Source of the DNA: Scandinavium vulneris_A
GTDB taxonomy: Bacteria > Pseudomonadota > Gammaproteobacteria > Enterobacterales > Enterobacteriaceae
DNA length: 64,000 bases
Direction: 5' to 3'
Assembly (NCBI GenBank): GCA_046518185.1
Contig: JBKGRZ010000009.1
Coordinates: 59,178-123,177, forward strand
Shown here: positions 6,594 through 15,564 of the stretch, piece by piece
Position numbering within the stretch: position 1 is the first letter of the stretch
How the letters are laid out: each line of letters opens with the position of its first letter
Position numbers and translations under genes: made by a program
The notes under the pieces: model-generated
What the model was told of the DNA's origin: nothing
The model's database searches: none
The model's input: the letters and a program-made list of their open reading frames with translations, nothing else

Positions 6594-9565
6594 TACTGAC
6601 TGACATCAACTGGCCGCAAAGGTCGATACTTCCCTTCTGCCAGTTTTTTATTGTTTCGCCAGATATAGTCTCCCGTAAGATTAATGTGCTCCCAGCCCAG
6701 CGGAGACAAGTGTGACAGCAATTGCTCATTGAGATGCAGCCCCTTCCTTTTCAGCAGGTTAATGGCGTTTTCTATATATACGGTATTCCACAATGTGATC
6801 GCGGCGGTAATTAGCGTAAGTCCACTGGCGCGGTAACTCTGGTTTTCCAGGCCTCGATCCCTTATTTCGCCAAGACGATGCATAAAGACGGCTCTGGCAA
6901 GCGCATTCCGGGCTTCTCCTTTGTTCAGACCTGCCTGAACCCTGCGACGCAGTGCAGGATCGCGGAACCAGTCCAGCATAAACAATGTTCGCTCAATGCG
7001 GCCGATTTCCCTCAGCGCTTTAGCAAGCCCATTCTGTTTTGGATAACTGGCCAGCTTTTTCAGCATCAGAGAGGCGGTCACTGTTCCCTGCTTTATTGAG
7101 GTCGCCAGCCTCAGAATTTCATTCCAGTGGGTTTCAATCTCCTTGATGTTCAGTGGTGTTGTAGAAATAATTGACTGTAAAGCAGGGTATCTATCAGCCT
7201 TCCCCTGAATAAACAACCGTTTGTCGTGAAGATCCCGGATCCTTGGCGCAAAAGCGAACCCAAGCAGATGCATCAGCGCAAAAACATGCTCCGTAAAACC
7301 TGCCGTATCGGTGTAATGCTCCGTGATTTCAAGATCGCTTTCGTGATACAGCAGACCATCAAGTACGTGGGTGGAGTCACGAACACGACTGATCACTTTG
7401 GTGTAAAACGGGCTGTACTGGTCAGAAATGTGCGTATAAAACTGTACCCCCGGTTCCTGCCCGTACTTGAGGTTTACCTGACCCGCATAGCGGCCATGGC
7501 TGCCAACCCGGAAGTTCTGGCCGTCAGAAGATGAGGTTGAACCGTCTCCCCATAATGCCGCCAGCGGACGCGACTTCTGGGCATTAACCAGCTCAGCCAG
7601 TGCAGCAGCGTAGGTATCATCACGGATATACCACGCCTGCATGTTTTCCAGCGAAGCCCGTGTGGTTCCCGGACAAGACTCGGCCATTTTGGTTAGCCCC
7701 AGATTAATGCCGTCCGCCAGGATGGTGGTGAGCAGCAAACGGTTATCCTGCGGGCGAGTAAGCGGGTTCTTCAGATGGGTAAAATGACGTGTGAAGGCAG
7801 TCCATCGTTCAACTTCATCCAGTATTTCTGTAATTTTTGGGTGCGGCAACATGTTGTAAATCAAGTCAGCCAGGGGTGAGATTGTGGGAGAAACGCTGTT
7901 ATCCAGCGGGGTGATCTTTACACCTTTATCTGAAATATCCACATCAGGAAGATCCCCGGTGACGGCCATGGCGTTAACTTCCTCCAGCCGGGAAGCCAGC
8001 AGCGTCAGCCTGGTCTTAAGGTAAGCTCCGCATTCGCTTTCGACAGGTATATTTAACTTATTATTATTTAACAATTTTTCGAAATCGCCGCGCGGCATAA
8101 GGTAATCATCAAAATTTTTGTAGCGCCGGGAGCCCCGGACCCAGATATCACCAGCCCGCAGCGCCCCCTTCAGCTCGTTCATTGCGCAAATTTCATAGTA
8201 TTGTCGGTCAATACCTGAAGGGGTGATTACCATCTTTTTCCAGCTTTCAGGAATAAAATCGAGCGGTGCCGATGAAGGAACCTTTCTTAGCTGTTTACGG
8301 TACATCTCGCGGATAGTATCAAGGGCATCATTGAGCGGTAAGGCGGCCGGAGTAGCCCTCAGTTGCAGGGCCGATAACAATCGGGAAGAATATTTGCGCA
8401 GCGTGCTGAATTTTTCGGTAATAAGATGAAGCGGTTCGAAATTATCCTTGCGTGCAAGAAGCCGGGTTTCCTCCAGGCTGGCGGCAAAATCTTCCCACGG
8501 TAATATCCGTTCAACAGCAGACAGCGGATCTTCACCTGCGTTGCGTGCATCCAGGATAGCCTGCCCAACGGAAACATACTGACGTAATTTCTGCTGTATC
8601 AGCTTGCCAGTTTTCTGAAGGCGTTCGGCCTGCTGACGCTTTGCCTGGCTGAACATACTGCTCAGTATACGTTCATGCAGTTCTATAATTTCATCAATGA
8701 TTGTGGCTCTTGCCTCAGTCAGTACACAGACCATCGTTGCATACCTACGTGCAGAGGCAAAATCAGCCAGATCGCGGCTGCTCATTTTGCGGCCTTCACG
8801 CGCGAGTTTCAGCAACCGATTCTGGTGAACGGTTCTCTCCACACCTTCCGGTAGCGCCAGAGCTTCAATGGCGTTAAGGCGATCTATATGTTGCAGTACA
8901 TTCTTTCCATTAATCTTTCCCGGAGGCTGAAGCAACCACGTCAAACGGGAGATTTGTTTTTCAGTTGTCACCAGTAGCGCATCAAGCGCTGATTTATGCG
9001 TGATACCAAGATGCGCATTCAACGTGGTATAAACCGCTTTATCACCCAGTGTCATTGCTTCAGCGCAGGTACGTTCCACAACATCAATACCAGGAACAAT
9101 AATTCGCTGTTGATGCAGATGCTTCAGTAATTCCTCTGCGATAAGTATGCCCCGATCGGTCCTGGTAGACAGAGGGAGCAGATGCTGGATGCATGCTTTC
9201 TGAAGAGCTCCATTAAAGGCCTTCAGTTCCAGATACCGATACAGTTCCCCCAGGTGTTCGCGCCGGGTTGTATCACGGCCAGAAATATATTCCTGCCAGA
9301 GTTCTGCTGAAAGTTTAAGTCTGACGCCGATGATTCTGAGCAATTCTGCGGGTGGGGACGATTTTTTATCCGGGGCAAACCCGATGTTTTTCAGATAACA
9401 GAGAAGAACGGCAAAACCAAATCGGCTTGCAGGTTTACGGTGGGCATTAATAAAAGCCAGATCCTGCTCACTGAAATACGCCATTCGGGTCAGTGTTAAC
9501 TCATCGTCCGGTAATGCCAGTAATGATTCTCTTTCCGACAGCGAAAGGATCTGCCTCCTTGCCAT
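6578..9565 (-). CDS. tnpA: Tn3-family transposase TnpA
   Basis: This 995-residue protein has the length and layout of a Tn3 transposase: an N-terminal DUF4158 region (LSERESLLALPDDELTLTRMAYFSEQDL), then the DDE_Tnp_Tn3 catalytic domain in the C-terminal half, including WGDGSTSSSDGQNF (first catalytic Asp), YTHISDQYSPFYTKVI, LDGLLYHESDL and the final NAINLLKRKG helix with the conserved catalytic Glu in YIENA. The start ATG 9565 has GAGGG nine bases upstream and is preferred to the in-frame codon at 9607. It performs replicative transposition and cointegrate formation, to be resolved by TnpR at the adjacent res site. The 3' end overlaps the left terminal repeat. Confidence 0.95.
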   Translation of the reverse strand: MARRQILSLSERESLLALPDDELTLTRMAYFSEQDLAFINAHRKPASRFGFAVLLCYLKNIGFAPDKKSSPPAELLRIIGVRLKLSAELWQEYISGRDTTRREHLGELYRYLELKAFNGALQKACIQHLLPLSTRTDRGILIAEELLKHLHQQRIIVPGIDVVERTCAEAMTLGDKAVYTTLNAHLGITHKSALDALLVTTEKQISRLTWLLQPPGKINGKNVLQHIDRLNAIEALALPEGVERTVHQNRLLKLAREGRKMSSRDLADFASARRYATMVCVLTEARATIIDEIIELHERILSSMFSQAKRQQAERLQKTGKLIQQKLRQYVSVGQAILDARNAGEDPLSAVERILPWEDFAASLEETRLLARKDNFEPLHLITEKFSTLRKYSSRLLSALQLRATPAALPLNDALDTIREMYRKQLRKVPSSAPLDFIPESWKKMVITPSGIDRQYYEICAMNELKGALRAGDIWVRGSRRYKNFDDYLMPRGDFEKLLNNNKLNIPVESECGAYLKTRLTLLASRLEEVNAMAVTGDLPDVDISDKGVKITPLDNSVSPTISPLADLIYNMLPHPKITEILDEVERWTAFTRHFTHLKNPLTRPQDNRLLLTTILADGINLGLTKMAESCPGTTRASLENMQAWYIRDDTYAAALAELVNAQKSRPLAALWGDGSTSSSDGQNFRVGSHGRYAGQVNLKYGQEPGVQFYTHISDQYSPFYTKVISRVRDSTHVLDGLLYHESDLEITEHYTDTAGFTEHVFALMHLLGFAFAPRIRDLHDKRLFIQGKADRYPALQSIISTTPLNIKEIETHWNEILRLATSIKQGTVTASLMLKKLASYPKQNGLAKALREIGRIERTLFMLDWFRDPALRRRVQAGLNKGEARNALARAVFMHRLGEIRDRGLENQSYRASGLTLITAAITLWNTVYIENAINLLKRKGLHLNEQLLSHLSPLGWEHINLTGDYIWRNNKKLAEGKYRPLRPVDVSQYKKQP

Positions 9566-9610
9566 ATAGTTTCCCTCATAAATTATTCGATGCGGTATTT
9601 TTAACAAAAG

Positions 9611-9721
9611 TGGTTATCGCATAAGGGTACACCCTGACACCATAACCAAAACGTGACGCCACACGATGAATGACATAACCTATATGCGATAGAATAAATG
9701 CAATAACCTAAATGCGATAAT
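9611..9721. promoter_or_regulatory. Putative res site (resolvase binding repeats) and tnpA/tnpR promoters
   Basis: The divergent tnpA-tnpR interval contains two direct 17-bp repeats, ATAACCTATATGCGATA (9675-9691) and ATAACCTAAATGCGATA (9703-9719), differing by one base, and an inverted relative TATCGCATAAGGGT (9615-9628). Such an array is what a serine resolvase binds to resolve cointegrates and to repress its own and the tnpA promoter. Subsite boundaries are inferred from the repeats only. Confidence 0.7.
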
Positions 9722-9731
9722 ATGGTGAAAA

Positions 9732-10379
9732 ATGTTCATCAGAGCTTATTTAAGGGCATCGACGGAAGATCAGTTCGCGGATCGGGCAAAAGAGATGCTG
9801 GAGCAGTTCGTTCAGGAGCGCGGACATAAAATAGCCAGTTACTACCGGGAGAACATCAGCGGTACAAAACTTGATCGCCCGGAACTGGGGCGCTTACTGA
9901 TGGACAGTCACCGCAATGATATTTTGCTGGTCGAGCAAATTGACCGACTGACCCGTCTGAGTAACAGCGACTGGATGACGCTGAAAAAGCAAATAGAACA
10001 ACACGAGCTGCGGATTGTCAGCCTGGATGTGCCCACCTCATGGCAGGCGCTGTCAGATAAAGACCCTTCGCAGGCTGATCCAATCACCCGCGCCGTGATA
10101 ACCGCCATCAATAACATGCTTATAGATCTGATGGCCGCGATGTCGCATAAGGACTGGCTAAGCCGCCGCCAGCGTCAAAAGCAGGGAATTGAACGGGCGC
10201 ATACGCTGGGTAAATATCGGGGAAAACAGGCCGATCAGGAGCGACATCAGAAAGTTTTGTACTACCGCCAGATTAAGAAATTGAGTATTCGCGAAACCGC
10301 AGAGGCAACGGGCTATAGTGCTTCACAGGTTTGTCGCATTCAGGTTCTTTATAAAAACATGAGGCATGAACTGAAATAG
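9732..10379 (+). CDS. tnpR: Serine site-specific recombinase / resolvase TnpR
   Basis: The 215-residue protein begins with the resolvase fold: FIRAYLRASTEDQFADRA contains the catalytic serine in the RAST segment, followed by LVEQIDRLTRLSNSDW (the conserved DRLxR region). Residues ~175-208 form a C-terminal Hin-type helix-turn-helix (LSIRETAEATGYSASQVCRIQ). It resolves Tn3 cointegrates at the res repeats immediately upstream. It is transcribed away from tnpA, the common Tn3-subfamily layout with divergent genes. Confidence 0.92.
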   Translation: MFIRAYLRASTEDQFADRAKEMLEQFVQERGHKIASYYRENISGTKLDRPELGRLLMDSHRNDILLVEQIDRLTRLSNSDWMTLKKQIEQHELRIVSLDVPTSWQALSDKDPSQADPITRAVITAINNMLIDLMAAMSHKDWLSRRQRQKQGIERAHTLGKYRGKQADQERHQKVLYYRQIKKLSIRETAEATGYSASQVCRIQVLYKNMRHELK

Positions 10380-10640
10380 AATTCTTAGTAAGAGGGAAAA
10401 TAATTTTTATTATACATAATTGCATCTACTGATATTGTTATGCTATTTAATAATTCAGGCATAATTAGTTTATTATGCGCCTTATTTAATAACTATATTA
10501 ATAATATTCAAGTTACATATTTATTGGGTGCTATCGCTCACCAGGAAATTATCTAAGTATGTTCCTGGGCGATCACTTATTCACTACTATCCTACTACCA
10601 AAAATATTAATGGTATAATTCATTTACACCGAAGATATAA

Positions 10641-11135
10641 TCAGTAGCGCTCGTAGGTTACACGCCAGCCTTCACTTTTATCTACCGGTGACAGCACAAG
10701 TTTATTCCCGGTTACGATAAAGGCTCGCTCCATTTTTTTACCGATCAGTTCTCTGGCAAGTGATGAAACCACCGTTACGATGAAGCGCCCGGAAGCATCA
10801 TCAATGTTCATCTCACCGTACAGCGCTTCATAGCCATTAACCGTATAAGCGGTGTCAGGCACTGTTCTGTCCGGGTTCATTGCCTGCGCAGACAGGGTTC
10901 CGGCATTCGTGATAATAAGTTGTCCGCTATAAGGTATTGTTTTTAATTCATCGGCAGTCCCGGCTTCAAACTTGACCATTTTCCAGGCACCTGTCAGTGG
11001 GGATTGCCTGCTTTCAGTCACTAACGAGGAACTTTTCCCGGCGCTAACCGACGCTAAGTCACTGCTATTTGCCATAACGGGAATGGCATTAGTAATGATG
11101 AAGAAAAAGAACGCGGTCTTAATATGAAAACGCAT
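10641..11135 (-). CDS. Secreted lipocalin-like domain protein
   Basis: The 164-residue precursor has an N-terminal signal peptide (MRFHIKTAFFFFIITNAIPVMA) and a beta-rich body with the lipocalin-like signature LTGAWKMVKFEA and further strands (SGRFIVTVVSS, KLVLSPVD, WRVTYERY). Lipocalin-like proteins of this type often lie beside oxidoreductases and transporters in small-molecule stress operons. The start at 11135 follows GGGAGGT. It is the last gene of the minus-strand cargo operon; the ligand is unknown. Confidence 0.65.
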   Translation of the reverse strand: MRFHIKTAFFFFIITNAIPVMANSSDLASVSAGKSSSLVTESRQSPLTGAWKMVKFEAGTADELKTIPYSGQLIITNAGTLSAQAMNPDRTVPDTAYTVNGYEALYGEMNIDDASGRFIVTVVSSLARELIGKKMERAFIVTGNKLVLSPVDKSEGWRVTYERY

Positions 11136-11156
11136 ATCTGTACACCTCCCTGCGGA

Positions 11157-11888
11157 TTATTGAATTTTCACACCAGTTATTTTTTCAAGATAACTGAGCA
11201 GTGTATGTTGAAAGACACTATTTCTGGTTTCTTTATGGGGGTTAAGTAACTGCCGGTGATGCCAGTATCCCCCGGAGGAGAGAGCAGAGGCTTCCGTCGC
11301 AACGGCGAGCCACTTCTGTGTTTCAATGCCCTGAATTAAATCATCAGGAGCATTTTTACCGCCCATTTTGGTGGCAACCCATCCTGGATCGACGGCATTA
11401 ATGACCACCTCTTCCCAGAGACGCGCCAGGGCAAAAGAAAGGGTTGTGAGCAGAAGTTTGCTGTCTGAATAATCAACGGTGGAAATGTACTCTTCCCAGC
11501 GCTCATCAGTGCCCGGTATTCGACCGTCATAATGCATACTGCTGCTTAAAAAAATCATCCGGGATGGCCGTTTGATTAACGCGCTGAGTAACCAGGGCGC
11601 TACCACATTGACCTGGAAGAGAGCACTTCCTGAAATAATCCCGGCGTTGTGGATTATCACGTCAACCGGACCTGAGCGATTGATGTGCTCTGCTATTGCT
11701 TTTGTCTGGGACAGATCAGCAAGATCGCCTGTTACTATCTCTGCGCCTTGCGATAGTAATGCGTTAACAGCCTCCATCCTTCCGTGATGACGCGCATGTA
11801 ATACAATATCGTGACCTTGCTGCATCAGCGCCTGAGCAACCGCTTTGCCAAGACCGTCGGTGGATCCCGTAATAAAAATTCGTGACAT
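11157..11888 (-). CDS. Short-chain dehydrogenase/reductase (SDR)
   Basis: Classical SDR signatures are present in a 243-residue protein: the nucleotide-binding TGSTDGLGKAVA at the N-terminus, the NAG motif in VIIHNAGIIS, a serine-rich strand (MIFLSSSMHYDG) and the catalytic YSDSK (YxxxK). It would reduce or oxidise a carbonyl using NAD(P)H; the substrate is not evident. ATG 11888 has GGAGAGAATA directly upstream and is preferred to the codon at 11942 that overlaps the MFS gene. It lies 19 bases after the MFS gene and is probably cotranscribed with it. Confidence 0.9.
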   Translation of the reverse strand: MSRIFITGSTDGLGKAVAQALMQQGHDIVLHARHHGRMEAVNALLSQGAEIVTGDLADLSQTKAIAEHINRSGPVDVIIHNAGIISGSALFQVNVVAPWLLSALIKRPSRMIFLSSSMHYDGRIPGTDERWEEYISTVDYSDSKLLLTTLSFALARLWEEVVINAVDPGWVATKMGGKNAPDDLIQGIETQKWLAVATEASALSSGGYWHHRQLLNPHKETRNSVFQHTLLSYLEKITGVKIQ

Positions 11889-11907
11889 TATTCTCTCCTT
11901 ACTCTGG

Positions 11908-13080
11908 TTAGTGCCGAATCTGACGTGGGAAGGCATATCCACGGTTGATTTTTACAATCAGGAAACTGACGGTGGCCAGCACCAGAAGTGCCCACGGTAA
12001 GCCGCTAACACCAGGCCCCTGAAGAATAAGTCCGCCGGTGATCCCGCCCAGAGCAATTGCGGTATTCCAGCTCACCACCGTCATAGAGATAGCCACATCT
12101 GCACCATCACCCGCCGCATCGGAAAGCGCCGTATTCAGCAAGGTGGCAGCGCCGCCGAATGTCAGTCCCCAGGCCGCGCTTCCCACAATCAGTATGGCTG
12201 GCTTGTAGGCGAACAGCCCCAGTAATAACGAGACAAAGGAAAAAACGGCCAGCGAGGCCAGTACCATTTTGCGTAAATGGCTGTCGATGATTTTTCCGGT
12301 GAAAATGAGACCCGCGAGTGCCGACAGGCCGAAAATCAACAGAATGGCATCAACATGTGTCCCCATACCTGATAATGCTGAAAACGGTGCGATATAGGTG
12401 TAGAGAATGTTATGCGCCAGCATCCAGGTCAGGACAACTGCAAGGACTGGTCTGACACCGGGTGTAGCCAGTACTTTGTGAAACGGCACTGTCTGATGCT
12501 TTTGCTGACCCGGCGAATCTGGAACGCTGATGTGGATCCATACCATCAGCAATACGGAGAAGAGTGACATGGAACCGAATGTCAGACGCCAGCCGAGATA
12601 ATGTCCGAGCCAGGTACCCATAGGGACGCCCAGTGACAGCGCCAGTGGCGTCCCCGCCATAGCAATAGCCATAGCCCGGCCCTGAAGATGCGGCGCCACA
12701 ATTCTGCGTGAATAGCCTGCCAGTAGGCTCCATGCCAGTCCCGCCGCCGCCCCGGCTCCCAAACGAGCCGACAGAGTCAGGTAGACATTCGATGAGACAG
12801 CGGTAATGGTATTAAATATCAGGAAACCAGCTACCGTCATCTGCAGGACAGATTTACGGTTCCACTTACGGGTCGCGACCGTTAACGGAATAGCTGCAAA
12901 TAATGATCCCAGTGCATAAACTGTGACCCACTGACCCGCGCTGGAAAGGGATATGTTCATTGCGCTACTTATTTCCGGTAATAATCCTGCCGGAATAGTT
13001 TCCGTCATGATGCAAATAAAGCCAGTCATGGCAAAAGCCATTAATGCCATATAAGGTAGAGACGTTTTATTTTGCTGCAT
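11908..13080 (-). CDS. Major facilitator superfamily exporter
   Basis: This 390-residue protein has about twelve hydrophobic helices and the sugar-efflux/YdhP-like opening (PYMALMAFAMTGFICIMTETIPAGLLPEIS) plus a motif-C-type GAAAGLAWSLLAGY region and LGVPMGTWLGHYLGWR. It belongs to the drug:H+ antiporter-like MFS proteins of the inner membrane. Between an SDR and an aldehyde reductase gene, export of a toxic compound or of its reduction product is a reasonable guess. The substrate cannot be inferred. Confidence 0.88.
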   Translation of the reverse strand: MQQNKTSLPYMALMAFAMTGFICIMTETIPAGLLPEISSAMNISLSSAGQWVTVYALGSLFAAIPLTVATRKWNRKSVLQMTVAGFLIFNTITAVSSNVYLTLSARLGAGAAAGLAWSLLAGYSRRIVAPHLQGRAMAIAMAGTPLALSLGVPMGTWLGHYLGWRLTFGSMSLFSVLLMVWIHISVPDSPGQQKHQTVPFHKVLATPGVRPVLAVVLTWMLAHNILYTYIAPFSALSGMGTHVDAILLIFGLSALAGLIFTGKIIDSHLRKMVLASLAVFSFVSLLLGLFAYKPAILIVGSAAWGLTFGGAATLLNTALSDAAGDGADVAISMTVVSWNTAIALGGITGGLILQGPGVSGLPWALLVLATVSFLIVKINRGYAFPRQIRH

Positions 13081-13134
13081 AGCAGAATACCGTTCATGTT
13101 TTATGTAGCCTGCGAAAATCGCAGGCTACACTTA

Positions 13135-14292
13135 TTAAAGCGCCATATTCAATATGGCCTCAGCCTCTTTAGCCGTAATTTTCCCATGCTCACCCAATGC
13201 AATGTGCCCATGTTCTTTTAACTTACGAATAACTTCCGCAATGGCTTCAGTCCCTAAATCATAATCAGAGAGTCGGGTTTTAACGCCCAATTGCTCAAAA
13301 AACGCGATCGTGGCATTGATAGCCTCATCGGCCATTTTTTCGGTATCAGACGCGGGAATACTCCAGACGCGAGCACCGTACTGGGCCAGCTTCTCGGCTT
13401 TTTCATTTTTGTAAAAGCGCCACAGGGCAGGCATCACGATCGCCAGAGTGCGGGCGTGGTCGATGCCATACAAGGCAGTAATTTCCTGACCAATCATGTG
13501 AGAAGCCCAGTCGGTCGGTACACCGGCACTCAACATCCCGTTCAGGGCCATCGTCGCCGCCCACATGATATTCGCTCTGGCGTCGTAGTCTTGCGGATTT
13601 TTAAGGACTACCGGGCCTTCTTCTTTCAGCGTGTTGAGCAATCCTTCCGCCAGGCGATCCTGCACCTTCGCGTTCACCGGGTAAGTGATATATTGTTCAA
13701 GAATATGGACAAAGGCATCCACAACCCCGTTTGCGGTTTGCCGCTCGGGCAGTGTGTAGGTGATTTCCGGTTCGAGCACGGAGAACTGCGGCATAACGCA
13801 GGGAGACGCAAAAAAGAGTTTATCCTGCGTGGTCGCACGATTAATCACAGCCGTGTTATTCATCTCGGAACCCGTCGCTGCCAGCGTCAGTACGCAGCCA
13901 AAAGGCAAAGCTTGTTTCACCACGCTGCCATAGCTGGTGATAATTTCCCACGGATCATTTTCATAGAGTGCGGCGGCGGCGATGAATTTTGTACCATCGA
14001 TCACTGAACCACCGCCTACGGCCAGGAGAAAATCGATTTTTTCCGCTTTGACAATCTCGACCGCTTTCATCAGGGTTTCGTAATGTGGATTGGGTTCTAC
14101 CCCACCAAATTCAAAAACAAGGGTGTTTTTAAGGGAGCCTTTTACGCGTTGCAGAATGCCGTGTTTTATAACACTGCCCCCGCCATAGACGATCATGACC
14201 TTTTTATCCTGCGGGACTTCCTGCGCCAGTGCAGGGATCTGGTCGTGCCCAAACAGAATTTTTACCGGGTTGTGATAGATGAAATCTTGCAT
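13135..14292 (-). CDS. Iron-containing alcohol dehydrogenase, YqhD-like aldehyde reductase
   Basis: The 385-residue sequence aligns by eye along its length with E. coli YqhD, an NADPH-dependent reductase of short-chain and lipid-peroxide-derived aldehydes. Shared stretches are ILFGHDQI, MIVYGGGSVIKHG, EFGGVEPNPHYETLM, LLAVGGGSVIDGTKF (the GGGS cofactor loop), GCVLTLAATGSEMN, NGVVDAFVH and GMLSAGVPTDWASHMIGQE with the metal-binding Asp and His positions. It is the first gene of the cargo operon, following AGGT upstream of ATG 14292, and faces a divergent LysR regulator. A role in reactive carbonyl detoxification is inferred from homology. Confidence 0.9.
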   Translation of the reverse strand: MQDFIYHNPVKILFGHDQIPALAQEVPQDKKVMIVYGGGSVIKHGILQRVKGSLKNTLVFEFGGVEPNPHYETLMKAVEIVKAEKIDFLLAVGGGSVIDGTKFIAAAALYENDPWEIITSYGSVVKQALPFGCVLTLAATGSEMNNTAVINRATTQDKLFFASPCVMPQFSVLEPEITYTLPERQTANGVVDAFVHILEQYITYPVNAKVQDRLAEGLLNTLKEEGPVVLKNPQDYDARANIMWAATMALNGMLSAGVPTDWASHMIGQEITALYGIDHARTLAIVMPALWRFYKNEKAEKLAQYGARVWSIPASDTEKMADEAINATIAFFEQLGVKTRLSDYDLGTEAIAEVIRKLKEHGHIALGEHGKITAKEAEAILNMAL

Positions 14293-14477
14293 AACGGTTA
14301 CCTCAGGATCAGAGCCAAAAACGTGTTATCAGTGGGATGACACGCTCACTTTTGATGAGGTGAAGGTATCACTTGATAATAAATTTATTAATCAGCATTT
14401 ATTTCACTTACTTATGAAAAATATTTGATAATGAATCAATGGCTGGTACGCTGGCTTCTCCCCTGGAGGAGACGAAT
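14293..14477. promoter_or_regulatory. Divergent regulatory region between the yqhD-like and lysR genes
   Basis: About 185 AT-rich bases separate the two divergent genes, the classical position of a LysR-type operator that controls both. The interval includes the AT-rich stretch GATAATAAATTTATTAATC (14374-14392), which contains a palindromic AATAAATTTATT-type core and is a candidate LysR-type T-N11-A site. Binding is inferred. Confidence 0.45.
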
Positions 14478-15371
14478 GTGGATGAACTGAAAGTTTTTTT
14501 AAGCGTGGCCAGACTGAAGAGCTTTACCAAAGCGGCAGCAGAGATCGGTGTGACGCCCTCAGCCGTCAGCCATACGGTGAAATCCCTGGAAGAAAGGCTT
14601 GGGATCAGGTTGCTGGCCAGAACTACCCGCAGTATCTCCACCACAGAAGCCGGTGAAAGGCTCATTAACGAAATTGGTCCCTTGATGGAGCAGGTTGATG
14701 ACGCAATTAGTCGGCTGAGTGAGCTTCGTGAAAAGCCCACTGGCATCATTCGCCTTACGGGTTCAGATGACGTTATCCAGTACCTGATCCGCCCGGTGTT
14801 GCCTGACTTCCTGAGCCGCTACCCTGACATTCAGATTGAAATCGGAATTGATTATGGATTTACAGATATCGTTGATCAGCGTTTTGACGCGGGGATCCGC
14901 CCCGGAGATGCGCTGAATAACGATATGATTGCCGTAAAAATAAGCCAGGACTGGCGGCAACTGATTGTTGCAGCGCCGCATTATTTTCAGCGCTATGCGA
15001 AGCCCAAAAAACCGCAGGATCTTCTGAACCACAACTGCATCAACGTCCGGTATTCCGACACGAGTGGTTTGTATGCCTGGGAATTCGAGAAGGAAGACCA
15101 GAAGTTCAGCCTGAAGGTGAAGGGGCAATATATTGCGAACAGCACGGTACATCAGCTTGATGCAGCTCTTGATGGCCTGGGCGTAGCCTGCCTTCCAGAA
15201 TATGTTGCGGATGAATATATTAGAAACGGCAGGTTGATTGCGGTACTGACCGAGTGGTGCCCCTGGTTTGAGGGCTACCACATCTTTTATCCTCACCGTC
15301 GACAGGATTCTCCCGCCTTTATGGCTTTCCTGCAAGTTTTGCGCAACCGGTACGATAACGGGATAAGATAA
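14478..15371 (+). CDS. LysR-family transcriptional regulator
   Basis: The N-terminal winged helix-turn-helix (DELKVFLSVARLKSFTKAA ... TPSAVSHTVKSLEERLG) and a periplasmic-binding-protein-like effector domain (LTGSDDVIQYLIRPVLPDFLSRYP ... GLGVACLPEYVADEYI) are characteristic of LysR regulators. GTG 14478 has GGAGGAG eight bases upstream and gives the usual family N-terminus; an in-frame ATG at 14439 would add 13 residues. It lies next to the right transposon end and divergent from the aldehyde reductase operon, which it probably activates on sensing the inducer. Confidence 0.88.
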   Translation: MDELKVFLSVARLKSFTKAAAEIGVTPSAVSHTVKSLEERLGIRLLARTTRSISTTEAGERLINEIGPLMEQVDDAISRLSELREKPTGIIRLTGSDDVIQYLIRPVLPDFLSRYPDIQIEIGIDYGFTDIVDQRFDAGIRPGDALNNDMIAVKISQDWRQLIVAAPHYFQRYAKPKKPQDLLNHNCINVRYSDTSGLYAWEFEKEDQKFSLKVKGQYIANSTVHQLDAALDGLGVACLPEYVADEYIRNGRLIAVLTEWCPWFEGYHIFYPHRRQDSPAFMAFLQVLRNRYDNGIR

Positions 15372-15515
15372 AATCCATAACGAAAAAGGTTGTACCCTAT
15401 AAGTTAAATTACCCGTCAGGAATCCATCATTCACTTACTAATCATATTGTTGCAGAGTAGCCCATATACACCTTCAATGAGTTTCGTCGTCCACAACCGG
15501 CTAAAGTCGAAAGGT

Positions 15516-15564
15516 CAAAAAACAACCTTAACGTACAATAATTTTCGTTTCCCAAACGGAGCCC
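15516..15564 (-). repeat. Right terminal inverted repeat of the Tn3-family transposon
   Basis: The reverse complement begins GGGCTCCGTTTGGGAAACG and matches the left end at 46 of 49 positions. It is followed immediately by the second TACTA target duplication. Confidence 0.93.

Larger units (their letters stand above)
6545..15564. mobile_element. Tn3-family transposon with aldehyde reductase/SDR/MFS cargo
   Basis: The element is bounded by near-perfect 49-bp inverted repeats and flanked by the 5-bp direct repeat TACTA (6540-6544 and 15565-15569), the duplication size of Tn3-family transposons. It is 9,020 bp long. Order: tnpA (minus), res site, tnpR (plus), lipocalin-like gene, SDR gene, MFS gene and yqhD-like gene (all minus), then a LysR gene (plus). 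tnpA, res, tnpR and both ends appear intact, so it should be mobile. No antibiotic or mercury resistance genes are present. Confidence 0.93.

Noticed and set aside
13291..14007. 238-codon plus-strand frame
   Set aside because: It is antisense to the YqhD-like dehydrogenase and is a by-product of its codon usage.
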